Shown piece by piece: positions 1 to 6,316 of a DNA stretch of 8,451 nucleotides. The notes below the pieces were generated by a model. The model was given only the letters and a program-made list of their open reading frames with translations, did no database searches and had not been told where the DNA came from. Origin of the DNA: Alphaproteobacteria bacterium. GTDB lineage: Bacteria; Pseudomonadota; Alphaproteobacteria; Rhodospirillales; Rhodospirillaceae. The position numbers and the translations under genes were made by a program. Location: contig QKGW01000364.1 of assembly GCA_003250275.1 (NCBI GenBank), positions 1 to 8,451 of the forward strand. Direction: 5' to 3'. Positions within the stretch are counted from its first letter, which is position 1. Every line of letters starts with the position of its first letter.

Positions 1-288
1 GTCGCCGCCGCCGACCGCATCTTCGCGGGCTACCCCGGCTACGTGCGGCCCCAGGGCGGCTTCTTCCTCTGGCTCGACGTCGGCGACGGCGAGGCGATGA
101 CCAAACGGTTCTGGCAGGAGTGCGGCATCCGCGTCGTACCCGGCCGCTACCTCGCCGCCGACGATCCCGCCGCGCCCGGGGGCAACCCCGGCCATGCCTA
201 CGTCCGCATCGCCCTCGTCCACGACGAGGACACCGTGACCCGCGCGCTCACCCGGCTGCGCCGCTGCCTCGACCATCCCGACGGATGA
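1..288 (+). CDS. PLP-dependent class I/II aminotransferase, C-terminal part (DapC-like)
   Basis: Only the last 95 codons are present; the gene begins before the window. The frame is open from base 1 and ends at TGA 286–288. The visible protein is the small C-terminal domain of a fold-type I aminotransferase: a Y-V-R-P-Q-G-G-F-F-L-W segment, then G-I-R-V-V-P-G-R-Y-L, then A-Y-V-R-I-A-L-V. In this family the arginine of the last segment (here in YVRIAL) binds the substrate alpha-carboxylate. The wording resembles alphaproteobacterial N-succinyldiaminopimelate aminotransferases (lysine and peptidoglycan precursor synthesis), but the lysine that binds PLP lies outside the window, so the exact substrate is an inference. 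The gene ends 8 bases before ftsK, so the two are probably co-transcribed. Confidence 0.85.
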   Translation, partial: VAAADRIFAGYPGYVRPQGGFFLWLDVGDGEAMTKRFWQECGIRVVPGRYLAADDPAAPGGNPGHAYVRIALVHDEDTVTRALTRLRRCLDHPDG

Positions 289-296
289 GGAGACCG

Positions 297-2654
297 ATGG
301 CCCGAACCCCGACCGTTTCCGCCCCCCGCCGCTTCCTGCCGGAATCCCTCGCGCGCTTTCTCCGCCGCACCGGCATCCGCGCGTTCGGCCTCGCGGTGGT
401 CGGGCTCGCGGTCGCGGTCGGCGTCGCGCTCGCGACCCACGATCCCGGCGATCCGTCGTGGAACACCGTCTCCAACACCCCGGTCAAGAACCTCCTCGGC
501 GTGCCCGGCGCGACCGTCTCCGACGTTCTGCTGCAAACCCTCGGCATCGCCGGATGGGCGGTGGCGCTGGTGGTCGCGGCGTGGGGCGCGCGCGGCGTGC
601 TGCTGCAACCGGCGCGGCGGCCGCTGCTGCGCCTGGCGTTCCTCCTTCTCGGGCTGCCGCCGCTCACCCTCGCGCTCGCCTTCCTGCCCTGGGCCGCCGA
701 AGCGCCGGTCGCCGCGGGCTGGGGCGGCGCGCTCGGCGCGGTGCTGAAATCGCAACTCGCGCCGTTCTTCCATGCCGCGCCGCCGTGGGCGCTCGCCGCA
801 GCCGCGACCTTCCTCGCCGCGCCCTTCGCCATCGCCGCGCTCGCCTACGCCTCGGCGATCGCGCCCCGGGTCTGGGCTGCGTGCGCCGCGGCGCTGACGT
901 GGCCGCTGCGCCGCGCCGCCGCCCGCCGCGCCGAACCGCCGCCGCAACCCGAGCGCAAGCGCCGCGAAGCCGCGCCGCGCCGCGCGTCGCGCCGTCAGGA
1001 GCCGGTGTTCAGCGGCCCGCAGCCGCGCGTGCCCGAGCCCGACGATCCGCCCGAGGAGGAGGACGATTCGCTCATCGACCGCACTCCCGAGCCCGCCAAC
1101 CCGCGCGAGACCGAGCGCCTGCGCCAGGGCCGCCTCGCCCTCGGCCGACGCGCCAAGGGCGCGTTCGAACTGCCGCCGCTCGACCTCCTCAACCTGCCGA
1201 AGTCGACCGGCGCGACGCGCACCAGCGACGACGGCCTGACCCAGAACGCCCGCCTGCTCGAATCGGTGCTCGGCGAATTCGGCATCAACGGCGAGATCGT
1301 GAAGATCCGCCCCGGCCCGGTGGTGACGCTCTACGAACTCGAACCCGCGCCCGGCACCAAGACCTCGCGCGTCGTCGGCCTCGCCGACGACATCGCCCGC
1401 TCGATGAGCGCGGTATCGGCGCGCATCGCGGTGATCCCGGGGCGCAACGCGATCGGCATCGAGCTTCCCAACGCGCGGCGCGAAACCGTCTACCTGCGCG
1501 AACTGCTCAATTCCGACGCCTTCGTGAAGTCGCAGCAGACCCTCTGCCTCGCCCTCGGCAAGGACATCGGCGGCGGCGCCGAATACGTCGACCTCACCCG
1601 GATGCCCCACCTCCTGATCGCCGGCACCACCGGCTCGGGCAAGTCGGTCGCGGTCAACACGATGATCCTGTCGCTGCTCTACCGCCTCACCCCGGAGCAG
1701 TGCCGTCTGATCATGATCGACCCGAAGATGCTCGAGCTTTCGGTCTACGACGGCATTCCTCACCTCCTCGCACCGGTGGTCACCGATCCCGGCAAGGCGG
1801 TGGTCGCGCTCAAGTGGGCGGTGCGCGAGATGGAGGACCGCTACCGCGCGATGAGCCAGCTCGGCGTGCGCAACATTCAGGGCTACAACCAGAAGCTCGC
1901 CCAGGCGCGCGACAAGGGCGAAACCCTCACCCGCACGGTGCAGACCGGCTTCGACCCCGAAACCGGCGAACTGATCTACGAGGAGCAGGAACTCGACCTC
2001 AAGGCGCTGCACCACATCGTCGTCGTCGTCGACGAGATGGCCGATCTGATGCTGGTCGCCGGCAAGGACGTCGAGGGCGCGATCCAGCGCCTCGCGCAGA
2101 TGGCGCGCGCCGCCGGCATCCATCTGATCATGGCGACGCAGCGCCCCTCGGTCGACGTCATCACCGGCACGATCAAGGCGAACTTCCCCACCCGCATCAG
2201 CTTCCAGGTGACCTCGAAGATCGACAGCCGCACGATCCTCGGCGAGCAGGGCGCGGAGCAGCTGCTCGGCCAGGGCGACATGCTCTACATGGCGGCGGGC
2301 GGGCGGATCACCCGCGTGCACGGGCCGTTCGTCTCCGACCAGGAGGTCGAGGACGTCGTCGCCTTCCTGCGCGACCAGGGCGAGCCCGAGTACGTCGAGG
2401 ACGTCACCGTCGACCCCGACGCCGAATTCGGCGCCGACGACGGCGACGACGCGGGCGGCGGCTCCGACCCGCTCTACGACCAGGCGGTCGCGATCGTCTT
2501 GCGCGAACGCAAGGCGTCCACCAGCTTTATCCAACGGCAGCTGCAAATCGGCTATAACCGCGCGGCGCGCATCGTCGAGACGATGGAGCGCAACGGCGTG
2601 GTCAGCGCCGCCAATCATGTCGGCAAACGCGAAATTCTCGGTGGGGGTTCGTAG
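297..2654 (+). CDS. ftsK: DNA translocase FtsK
   Basis: FtsK is a septum-anchored hexameric ATPase that pumps chromosomal DNA during division and activates XerCD recombination at dif. The ATG at 297 is chosen because it has an AGGAG Shine-Dalgarno just upstream and begins the first recognisable FtsK-like sequence, giving 785 residues, a usual length for alphaproteobacteria. The N-terminal 200 residues hold about four hydrophobic segments (roughly 27–46, 79–100, 109–130, 160–190). A charged, proline-rich linker covers about 200–280, much shorter than in E. coli. The motor domain has Walker A GTTGSGKS at 443–450 and Walker B VVVVDE with D579/E580, then the conserved ATQRPSVDVITG and GQGDMLYM segments. 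The last 60 residues (from about 724) form the winged-helix gamma domain that reads KOPS polarity sequences and contacts XerD. No key motif is missing. It probably shares a transcript with the aminotransferase and lolA. Confidence 0.97.
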   Translation: MARTPTVSAPRRFLPESLARFLRRTGIRAFGLAVVGLAVAVGVALATHDPGDPSWNTVSNTPVKNLLGVPGATVSDVLLQTLGIAGWAVALVVAAWGARGVLLQPARRPLLRLAFLLLGLPPLTLALAFLPWAAEAPVAAGWGGALGAVLKSQLAPFFHAAPPWALAAAATFLAAPFAIAALAYASAIAPRVWAACAAALTWPLRRAAARRAEPPPQPERKRREAAPRRASRRQEPVFSGPQPRVPEPDDPPEEEDDSLIDRTPEPANPRETERLRQGRLALGRRAKGAFELPPLDLLNLPKSTGATRTSDDGLTQNARLLESVLGEFGINGEIVKIRPGPVVTLYELEPAPGTKTSRVVGLADDIARSMSAVSARIAVIPGRNAIGIELPNARRETVYLRELLNSDAFVKSQQTLCLALGKDIGGGAEYVDLTRMPHLLIAGTTGSGKSVAVNTMILSLLYRLTPEQCRLIMIDPKMLELSVYDGIPHLLAPVVTDPGKAVVALKWAVREMEDRYRAMSQLGVRNIQGYNQKLAQARDKGETLTRTVQTGFDPETGELIYEEQELDLKALHHIVVVVDEMADLMLVAGKDVEGAIQRLAQMARAAGIHLIMATQRPSVDVITGTIKANFPTRISFQVTSKIDSRTILGEQGAEQLLGQGDMLYMAAGGRITRVHGPFVSDQEVEDVVAFLRDQGEPEYVEDVTVDPDAEFGADDGDDAGGGSDPLYDQAVAIVLRERKASTSFIQRQLQIGYNRAARIVETMERNGVVSAANHVGKREILGGGS

Positions 2655-3278
2655 GTGAAAGCTTGGATCGGACGGGCGCTCGGCGCGCTTTGCATGGTGT
2701 TCGCGGTCGCGGGCCCGGCGCAGGCGGCGCCCAAGGCGGTGAACCTTTCGCCGCAGCAGGCCGAGCTGGTGCAGCAGGCGGAGAAGAGCCTCCAGAGCCT
2801 CAAGACGATGCGCGCGCGCTTCCTCCAGGTCGGGCCGCAGGGCGACATCTCCGAAGGCACGCTCTACCTCTCGCGCCCCGGCAAGCTGCGCGTCGAATAC
2901 GACCCGCCGACGCCGGTGCTGGTGGTCGCGAACGGCTCGTACTTCACCTTCGTCGACACCAAGGTCGACCAGTTCAGCTACCTCGACCTCGACAGCACCC
3001 CGGCGGGCCTGCTGCTCAAGCCCGAGGTCAAGCTCTCCGGCAAGGACGTGCGCATCGTCGCGATCAAGGAGCCGCCGGGCGTCGCCGAGATCACCGTGGT
3101 GCAGGACTCCGACCCCACCGCCGGCAGCCTCACCCTGGTGTTCACCAAATCGCCGTTCGCGCTCGCGCAGTGGCGCGTCACCGACGCCCAGGGGCTGGTC
3201 ACCTCGGTGACCCTGCAAAACCCCGAGACCGGCGTCGCGCTCCAGGACAGCCTGTTCAAGACGCCGCGCCCCAAGTGA
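2655..3278 (+). CDS. lolA: Outer-membrane lipoprotein carrier protein LolA
   Basis: LolA is the periplasmic chaperone that takes outer-membrane lipoproteins from the LolCDE transporter and hands them to the outer membrane. The start is a GTG that directly follows the ftsK TAG with no spacer. A GGTGGGGG stretch at the end of ftsK can act as its ribosome binding site, and translational coupling to ftsK is likely. The 207-residue product begins with a signal peptide: K2 and R7, a hydrophobic core, and an A-Q-A cleavage site at about residue 24. The mature part has the LolA pattern of a TMRARFLQ helix end, G-T-L-Y-L-S-R-P-G-K-L-R-V-E-Y-D-P-P, and a strand with FTFVDTKVDQFSY followed by a T-P-A-G-L-L-L segment. 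These strands build the open beta-barrel that shields the acyl chains. The length is normal. The family call is firm; the lolA name follows from family and context next to ftsK. Confidence 0.93.
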   Translation: MKAWIGRALGALCMVFAVAGPAQAAPKAVNLSPQQAELVQQAEKSLQSLKTMRARFLQVGPQGDISEGTLYLSRPGKLRVEYDPPTPVLVVANGSYFTFVDTKVDQFSYLDLDSTPAGLLLKPEVKLSGKDVRIVAIKEPPGVAEITVVQDSDPTAGSLTLVFTKSPFALAQWRVTDAQGLVTSVTLQNPETGVALQDSLFKTPRPK

Positions 3279-3292
3279 CTCGAAACATTCAA

Positions 3293-3480
3293 CCTATGCG
3301 ATTCACGCACCTCTGCCATGTGTGATTCGCGGTGGCAGATCGTCCGAAACGTTCCCACCTCTGGTTTATGAACGGTGCTGCAATGGTACCGATCGGAAGG
3401 TTAGCGGCCCCCCCAGCCGCCCCTTCGCTCCGATAGGAGACACGGCGCCCGGTTTCCCCCTAACCGGGCGCTTTTCTTTT
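3293..3480 (+). ncRNA. Candidate structured RNA or 3' UTR between lolA and the FAH-family gene
   Basis: No convincing gene lies in 3279–3528, but the plus strand can fold. CCTAT-g-CG (3293–3300) pairs with CGATAGG (3431–3437) as a possible closing stem with one bulged base. Inside it are a hairpin with arms TCTGCCA and TGGCAGA (3312–3339), one with arms CGTTC and GAACG (3350–3374), and a nested hairpin GAAGG/CCTTC around GCGGC/GCCGC (3396–3426). The stretch ends in a strong intrinsic terminator. A long closing stem, an open middle and a 3' terminator are the outline of small RNAs such as 6S, but no family signature was recognised with certainty. No good promoter was seen in front of it, so it could equally be the 3' untranslated part of the ftsK–lolA transcript. 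Confidence 0.3.
3445..3480 (+). terminator. Intrinsic terminator downstream of lolA
   Basis: A perfect 10-bp stem, GCGCCCGGTT (3445–3454) pairing with AACCGGGCGC (3462–3471), has a 7-base loop and runs straight into TTTTCTTTT (3472–3480). This is a classic rho-independent terminator on the plus strand. It probably ends the aminotransferase–ftsK–lolA transcript, or a small RNA encoded after lolA, and separates that unit from the next gene. Confidence 0.93.
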
Positions 3481-3498
3481 GCCCGCCAGACTCCTACA

Positions 3499-3519
3499 TC
3501 TCCTTGGTCACAAAGGAGA
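3499..3519 (+). promoter_or_regulatory. Hairpin that can sequester the Shine-Dalgarno of the FAH-family gene
   Basis: TCTCCTT (3499–3505) is exactly complementary to AAGGAGA (3513–3519), with a 7-base loop between them. The right arm contains the AAAGGAGAG ribosome binding site of the gene starting at 3529, so a transcript starting upstream of 3499 could hide its own Shine-Dalgarno. The left arm resembles the anti-Shine-Dalgarno end of 16S rRNA. The pairing is seen directly; a regulatory role (for example temperature or trans-acting control) is inference, and the stem is short enough to open easily. Confidence 0.45.
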
Positions 3520-3528
3520 GGTTCCCGA

Positions 3529-4209
3529 ATGCCGAAGCTTCTGCCCCAGATCTCGCTGCCCTACGTCACCGTCGAGGGCGGCGGGCTCTTTCCGGTGCGC
3601 CGGATCTACTGCGTCGGCCGCAACTACGCCGACCACGCCCGCGAAATGGGCTCGGACCCGGACCGCGAGCCGCCGTTCTTCTTCTCCAAGCCCGCCGACG
3701 CGGCGATCCAGGGGCACCACGTCCCCTATCCGCCGATGACCAGCGACCTCCACCACGAGGTCGAGCTCGTCCTCGCGCTCGCGAGCGGCGGCCGCGACCT
3801 CACCCCCGAGGCGGCGGACAAGGCGATCTTCGGCTACGCCGTCGGCGTCGACCTCACCCGCCGCGATCTCCAGGCCGAAGCCAAGGAGAAGGGCCGCCCG
3901 TGGGACCTCGCCAAGGGCTTCGACAACTCCGCGCCGCTCGGCCGCATCCTGCCGCGCGAACGCGTGGAAATCGGCAACGCCACGCGCATCCAGCTCGCCG
4001 TCGACGGCGTCACCAAGCAGAGCGGCACCCTCGGCCAGATGAGCTGGGCCCCGGCGGAAATCGTCTCCCGCCTCTCCGCCTACGTCGAACTCAAGGCCGG
4101 CGACCTGATCTTCACCGGCACCCCGAGCGGCGTCGGCCCGCTCGAACGCGACCAGCACGTCGTCGCCGAGATCGACGGCCTGCCGCGCGTGATGTTCACG
4201 CTGGAATGA
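3529..4209 (+). CDS. Fumarylacetoacetate hydrolase family protein (fumarylpyruvate hydrolase / acylpyruvase type)
   Basis: This family uses a divalent metal to hydrolyse C–C bonds of beta-diketo acids such as fumarylpyruvate (gentisate pathway), fumarylacetoacetate or acylpyruvates; some members decarboxylate oxaloacetate. The ATG at 3529 follows AAAGGAGAG by about 8 bases, and the 226-residue length fits the short fumarylpyruvate-hydrolase/acylpyruvase branch. Visible family features are RIYCVGRNYADHAREMG at 25–41, FFFSKPADA with K54, the metal-binding H-E-V-E-L segment with E77 and E79, V-D-L-T-R-R-D-L-Q with D108 as the third acidic ligand, W-D-L-A-K-G-F-D at 125–132, and FTGTPSGVGP at 195–204. 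The protein is cytoplasmic, with no signal peptide. The gene stands alone between a terminator and a convergent operon. Substrate is not determined; the nearby muconate genes suggest aromatic catabolism, but the enzyme is not a step of that branch. A GTG-initiated upstream extension was rejected. Confidence 0.88.
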   Translation: MPKLLPQISLPYVTVEGGGLFPVRRIYCVGRNYADHAREMGSDPDREPPFFFSKPADAAIQGHHVPYPPMTSDLHHEVELVLALASGGRDLTPEAADKAIFGYAVGVDLTRRDLQAEAKEKGRPWDLAKGFDNSAPLGRILPRERVEIGNATRIQLAVDGVTKQSGTLGQMSWAPAEIVSRLSAYVELKAGDLIFTGTPSGVGPLERDQHVVAEIDGLPRVMFTLE

Positions 4210-4221
4210 CCTCCGCCCGAT

Positions 4222-4254
4222 AAAAAACGCCCCCTTCCGCGAGGGAAGGGGGCG
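4222..4254 (-). terminator. Intrinsic terminator of the minus-strand catabolic operon
   Basis: A perfect 11-bp stem joins 4228–4238 and 4244–4254 with a 5-base loop. The run of six A at 4222–4227 becomes a U-tract on the minus-strand transcript, directly after the stem. It lies 33 bases beyond the stop of the cycloisomerase gene, so it ends the transporter–LysR–cycloisomerase transcript. There is no T-tract on the plus-strand side, so it should work poorly for the converging FAH-family gene. Confidence 0.9.
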
Positions 4255-4287
4255 AAGTCGCCGTTCCGGGAGAACGGACGCACCGGC

Positions 4288-5391
4288 TCAGGCGTCGGTG
4301 CGGTAGCGGGCGAGCTTGTCCGGATCGATCGCGACGCCGGTACCCGGCACGTCGCGCACCTTGAGGAAGCCGTCGGCGATCTTGAGCGGCTCGGCGAGCA
4401 GGTCGTCGCTCATGTCGAGGAAGTTGGAGAACTCTCCGGCCTTGTCCGACGTGCCCTTGTAGGCCGCGCCGAACACCAGGGAACTCAGGGTGCCGACCTG
4501 GCCGTCGATCTGGTTGCCCATGTAGTTCTCGATGCCGAGGGACTCGCACTGGAAGTAGATGCGCTGCGAGAAGGTGTAGCCGGTGCGCGCGGTCTTGATC
4601 GAGATCGCGGTGGTCGAGCCGTCGAGGAGTTCGCGCGTCACTTCCGCCGGACGCGACACCGATTCATCGGCATAGAAGGGAATCTTCATCTGCCGGACCA
4701 GCCAGCGCCGCCCCATCACGTCGTCGGCGGGGTTGAGCTCCTCCGCCATCAGGAGGTCGAGGTCCTCCATCTCCCGCAGCGCCCGCGCCGCCTCGGTGGC
4801 GCTCCAGCCGCGGTTGCCGTCGATATAGAGGTCGACGGTGTCGCCGAAGTGCTTGCGCAGCGCCCGGCACACCGCGACGTCGAGGGAATACGGGCGGCGT
4901 CCCACCTTCACCTTGAAGGTCGAGATGCCGTAGGTTTCCTTGAAGCTCTGCGCCACCTCGACCATCTTCGCCGGATCGTCGAAGCCGACCATGTGGCTGA
5001 CCCGCATACGGTCGGTGTAGCCGCCGAGGAGCTTGGTCACCGGGGTGCCGAGCACCTTGCCGATGACGTCCCAGATCGCGATGTCGACCGCGCCCTTGGC
5101 GCAGGGGTTGCCGACGGTACGGTTGAGGCGGGCGTGGATCTTCTCGCGGTCGAAGACGTCGAGCCCGACGATCGCCGGTGCGAAGATCTTCTCGACCAGC
5201 GCCCGGATGCCGTCCTGGGTCTCGCCGTAGGTGTAGGGCCGGGGCGGCGCTTCGGCGACGCCGACGACGCCGTCCTCGCCGTGCACCCGCACCAGGATGT
5301 GCTCGGCGCAATAGACCTCGCCCGAGGCGAACTTCAGCGGATGAACGTAGGGGATCGCGAACGGAATCGCTTCGACCTTGGTGATCTTCAT
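4288..5391 (-). CDS. Muconate cycloisomerase-like enzyme (mandelate racemase/muconate lactonizing enzyme family)
   Basis: This is an enolase-superfamily enzyme that, as muconate cycloisomerase, would turn cis,cis-muconate into muconolactone in the cytoplasm. The 367-residue protein has the N-terminal capping domain (1–125, including GNPCAKGAVDIAIWD at 95–109) and the (beta/alpha) barrel with the muconate-lactonizing subgroup residues: K160-x-K162, metal ligands D191 (YIDGN), E217 (MAEEL) and D242 (YADES), and K266 (SIKTARTG). The spacings 29, 26, 25 and 24 equal those I recall for Pseudomonas putida CatB (K169, D198, E224, D249, K273), and E320 matches E327. The ATG at 5391 follows GAGGT by about 8 bases and overlaps the LysR stop as ATGA. 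The rest of the sequence is distant from classical CatB; for instance, E-E-L replaces the usual E-Q-P. The nearby CatC supports muconate chemistry, but another acid-sugar or dipeptide-type substrate cannot be excluded, so no symbol is given. Confidence 0.85.
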   Translation of the reverse strand: MKITKVEAIPFAIPYVHPLKFASGEVYCAEHILVRVHGEDGVVGVAEAPPRPYTYGETQDGIRALVEKIFAPAIVGLDVFDREKIHARLNRTVGNPCAKGAVDIAIWDVIGKVLGTPVTKLLGGYTDRMRVSHMVGFDDPAKMVEVAQSFKETYGISTFKVKVGRRPYSLDVAVCRALRKHFGDTVDLYIDGNRGWSATEAARALREMEDLDLLMAEELNPADDVMGRRWLVRQMKIPFYADESVSRPAEVTRELLDGSTTAISIKTARTGYTFSQRIYFQCESLGIENYMGNQIDGQVGTLSSLVFGAAYKGTSDKAGEFSNFLDMSDDLLAEPLKIADGFLKVRDVPGTGVAIDPDKLARYRTDA

Positions 5392-6305
5392 GATTTTACC
5401 TCGGAGTGTTTTTCGGGTCCGATGAACATGCCCGCGTCCTCGAGCGCGCCGAGCACCCGCCGCAGAACCGCGGAGTTGCCGGCACGGCGCCAGGTCAGGG
5501 CGATGTCCATGTTTTCGGTAATGCTCAGATCGACGTATTTGACCCCGGCGATGCGTAGGCTCTGCGCCGAGCGCGGCACCAGCGCGACGCCGAGGCCGGA
5601 GGCGACGAGACCGATCATCGTGCCGGTATCGCTGACTTCGAGCAGGCTGTGGGGGACGAACCCGGCCCGCTCGCATTGGCGCAGCACCGCCTCGCGGACC
5701 ACCGATCCGGATGCGTGCGGATAGGTGATGAAGGCTTCCTCGCGCAGATCCTCGACCTGAACCTCGGGGCGGTCGGCGAGCCGGTGGCCGGTGGCGAGCA
5801 CCAGCACCAGCGGATCGCTCGCCACCATCCGGTAGGAGAGGCCGGGGGCGCGGAGCGGCAGGCGCAGCACGCCGACGTCGATGCTGCGGTCGAGCAGCGC
5901 CTGCTCCTGCGCCGGGGTGAACATCCCCGCGTCGACCTTGAGTTTGACCCCCGGCAACGCGGTTTCGATGATCTGCGCGATGCGCGGCAACAGGGTGTAG
6001 GTCACCGACCCGATCACCCCGAGCCGCAACGTTCCCTCCTGTCCGCCCGCGAGGCGGCGGACGTGTTGCGCGAGCCCGTCGATCTGCGCGAGCAGGTCGC
6101 GGCCCTCGGTCACCAGCTCCTGGCCGATCTCGGTGACCGAAACCGAGCGCGTGGTGCGGATCAGGAGCTCGGCATCGAGGGCGTCCTCGAGCCTGCGCAC
6201 TCGTTGCGACACCTGGGCGAGGGAAATCCCCAGGCGCTCGGCGGCGCGTCCGAAGTGACGCTCTTCCGCGACGACGAGAAAGGTCCTGAGATCCGACACG
6301 TCCAT
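5388..6305 (-). CDS. LysR-type transcriptional regulator
   Basis: This 305-residue protein has the standard LysR layout: an N-terminal winged helix-turn-helix (about 4–62, with F-G-R-A-A-E-R-L-G-I-S-L-A-Q-V-S-Q-R-V-R-R-L-E as the core), a linker helix to about 88, and a periplasmic-binding-protein-like effector domain beginning at GTLRLGVIGS. Its length is typical. The ATG at 6305 has GGAGG five bases upstream. It lies 11 bases after the transporter gene and its stop overlaps the cycloisomerase start in ATGA, so it is an operon member rather than the usual divergent neighbour. By analogy with CatR, CatM and BenM, which respond to muconate, it probably senses a pathway acid and controls the intergenic region at 7778–8170, where T-N11-A sites are seen. 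Ligand and targets are inferred from context only. Confidence 0.92.
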   Translation of the reverse strand: MDVSDLRTFLVVAEERHFGRAAERLGISLAQVSQRVRRLEDALDAELLIRTTRSVSVTEIGQELVTEGRDLLAQIDGLAQHVRRLAGGQEGTLRLGVIGSVTYTLLPRIAQIIETALPGVKLKVDAGMFTPAQEQALLDRSIDVGVLRLPLRAPGLSYRMVASDPLVLVLATGHRLADRPEVQVEDLREEAFITYPHASGSVVREAVLRQCERAGFVPHSLLEVSDTGTMIGLVASGLGVALVPRSAQSLRIAGVKYVDLSITENMDIALTWRRAGNSAVLRRVLGALEDAGMFIGPEKHSEVKS

Positions 6306-6316
6306 GATTGCCTCCG

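Noticed and set aside
120..296. Upstream ATG at 120 as the ftsK start
   Set aside because: It would overlap the aminotransferase by 169 bases and add an arginine/proline-rich stretch; the ATG at 297 has a good Shine-Dalgarno.
458..2557. 699-codon plus-strand frame inside ftsK
   Set aside because: Arginine- and proline-rich out-of-frame translation of ftsK without any domain.
198..3218. 1006-codon open frame on the minus strand across ftsK and lolA
   Set aside because: It is antisense to two certain genes, has no recognisable domain and shows the repetitive R/A/G/D/H composition of shadow frames in high-GC DNA.
3312..3339. Hairpin TCTGCCA/TGGCAGA as the lolA terminator
   Set aside because: It is not followed by a T-tract; the real terminator is further on at 3445–3480.
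3322..3528. GTG at 3322 as start of the FAH-family protein, adding 69 residues
   Set aside because: The extension crosses the intrinsic terminator, has no family similarity, and the ATG at 3529 has a strong ribosome binding site.
4243..4250. GGGAAGGG, a match to the E. coli KOPS consensus GGGNAGGG near ftsK
   Set aside because: It is part of the stem of the intrinsic terminator, and a single 8-base match says nothing about chromosome polarity.
5392..5676. N-terminal extension of the cycloisomerase to 5676
   Set aside because: It lies within the LysR coding region in another frame and is not enolase-like; the ATG at 5391 fits the family start and has a Shine-Dalgarno.
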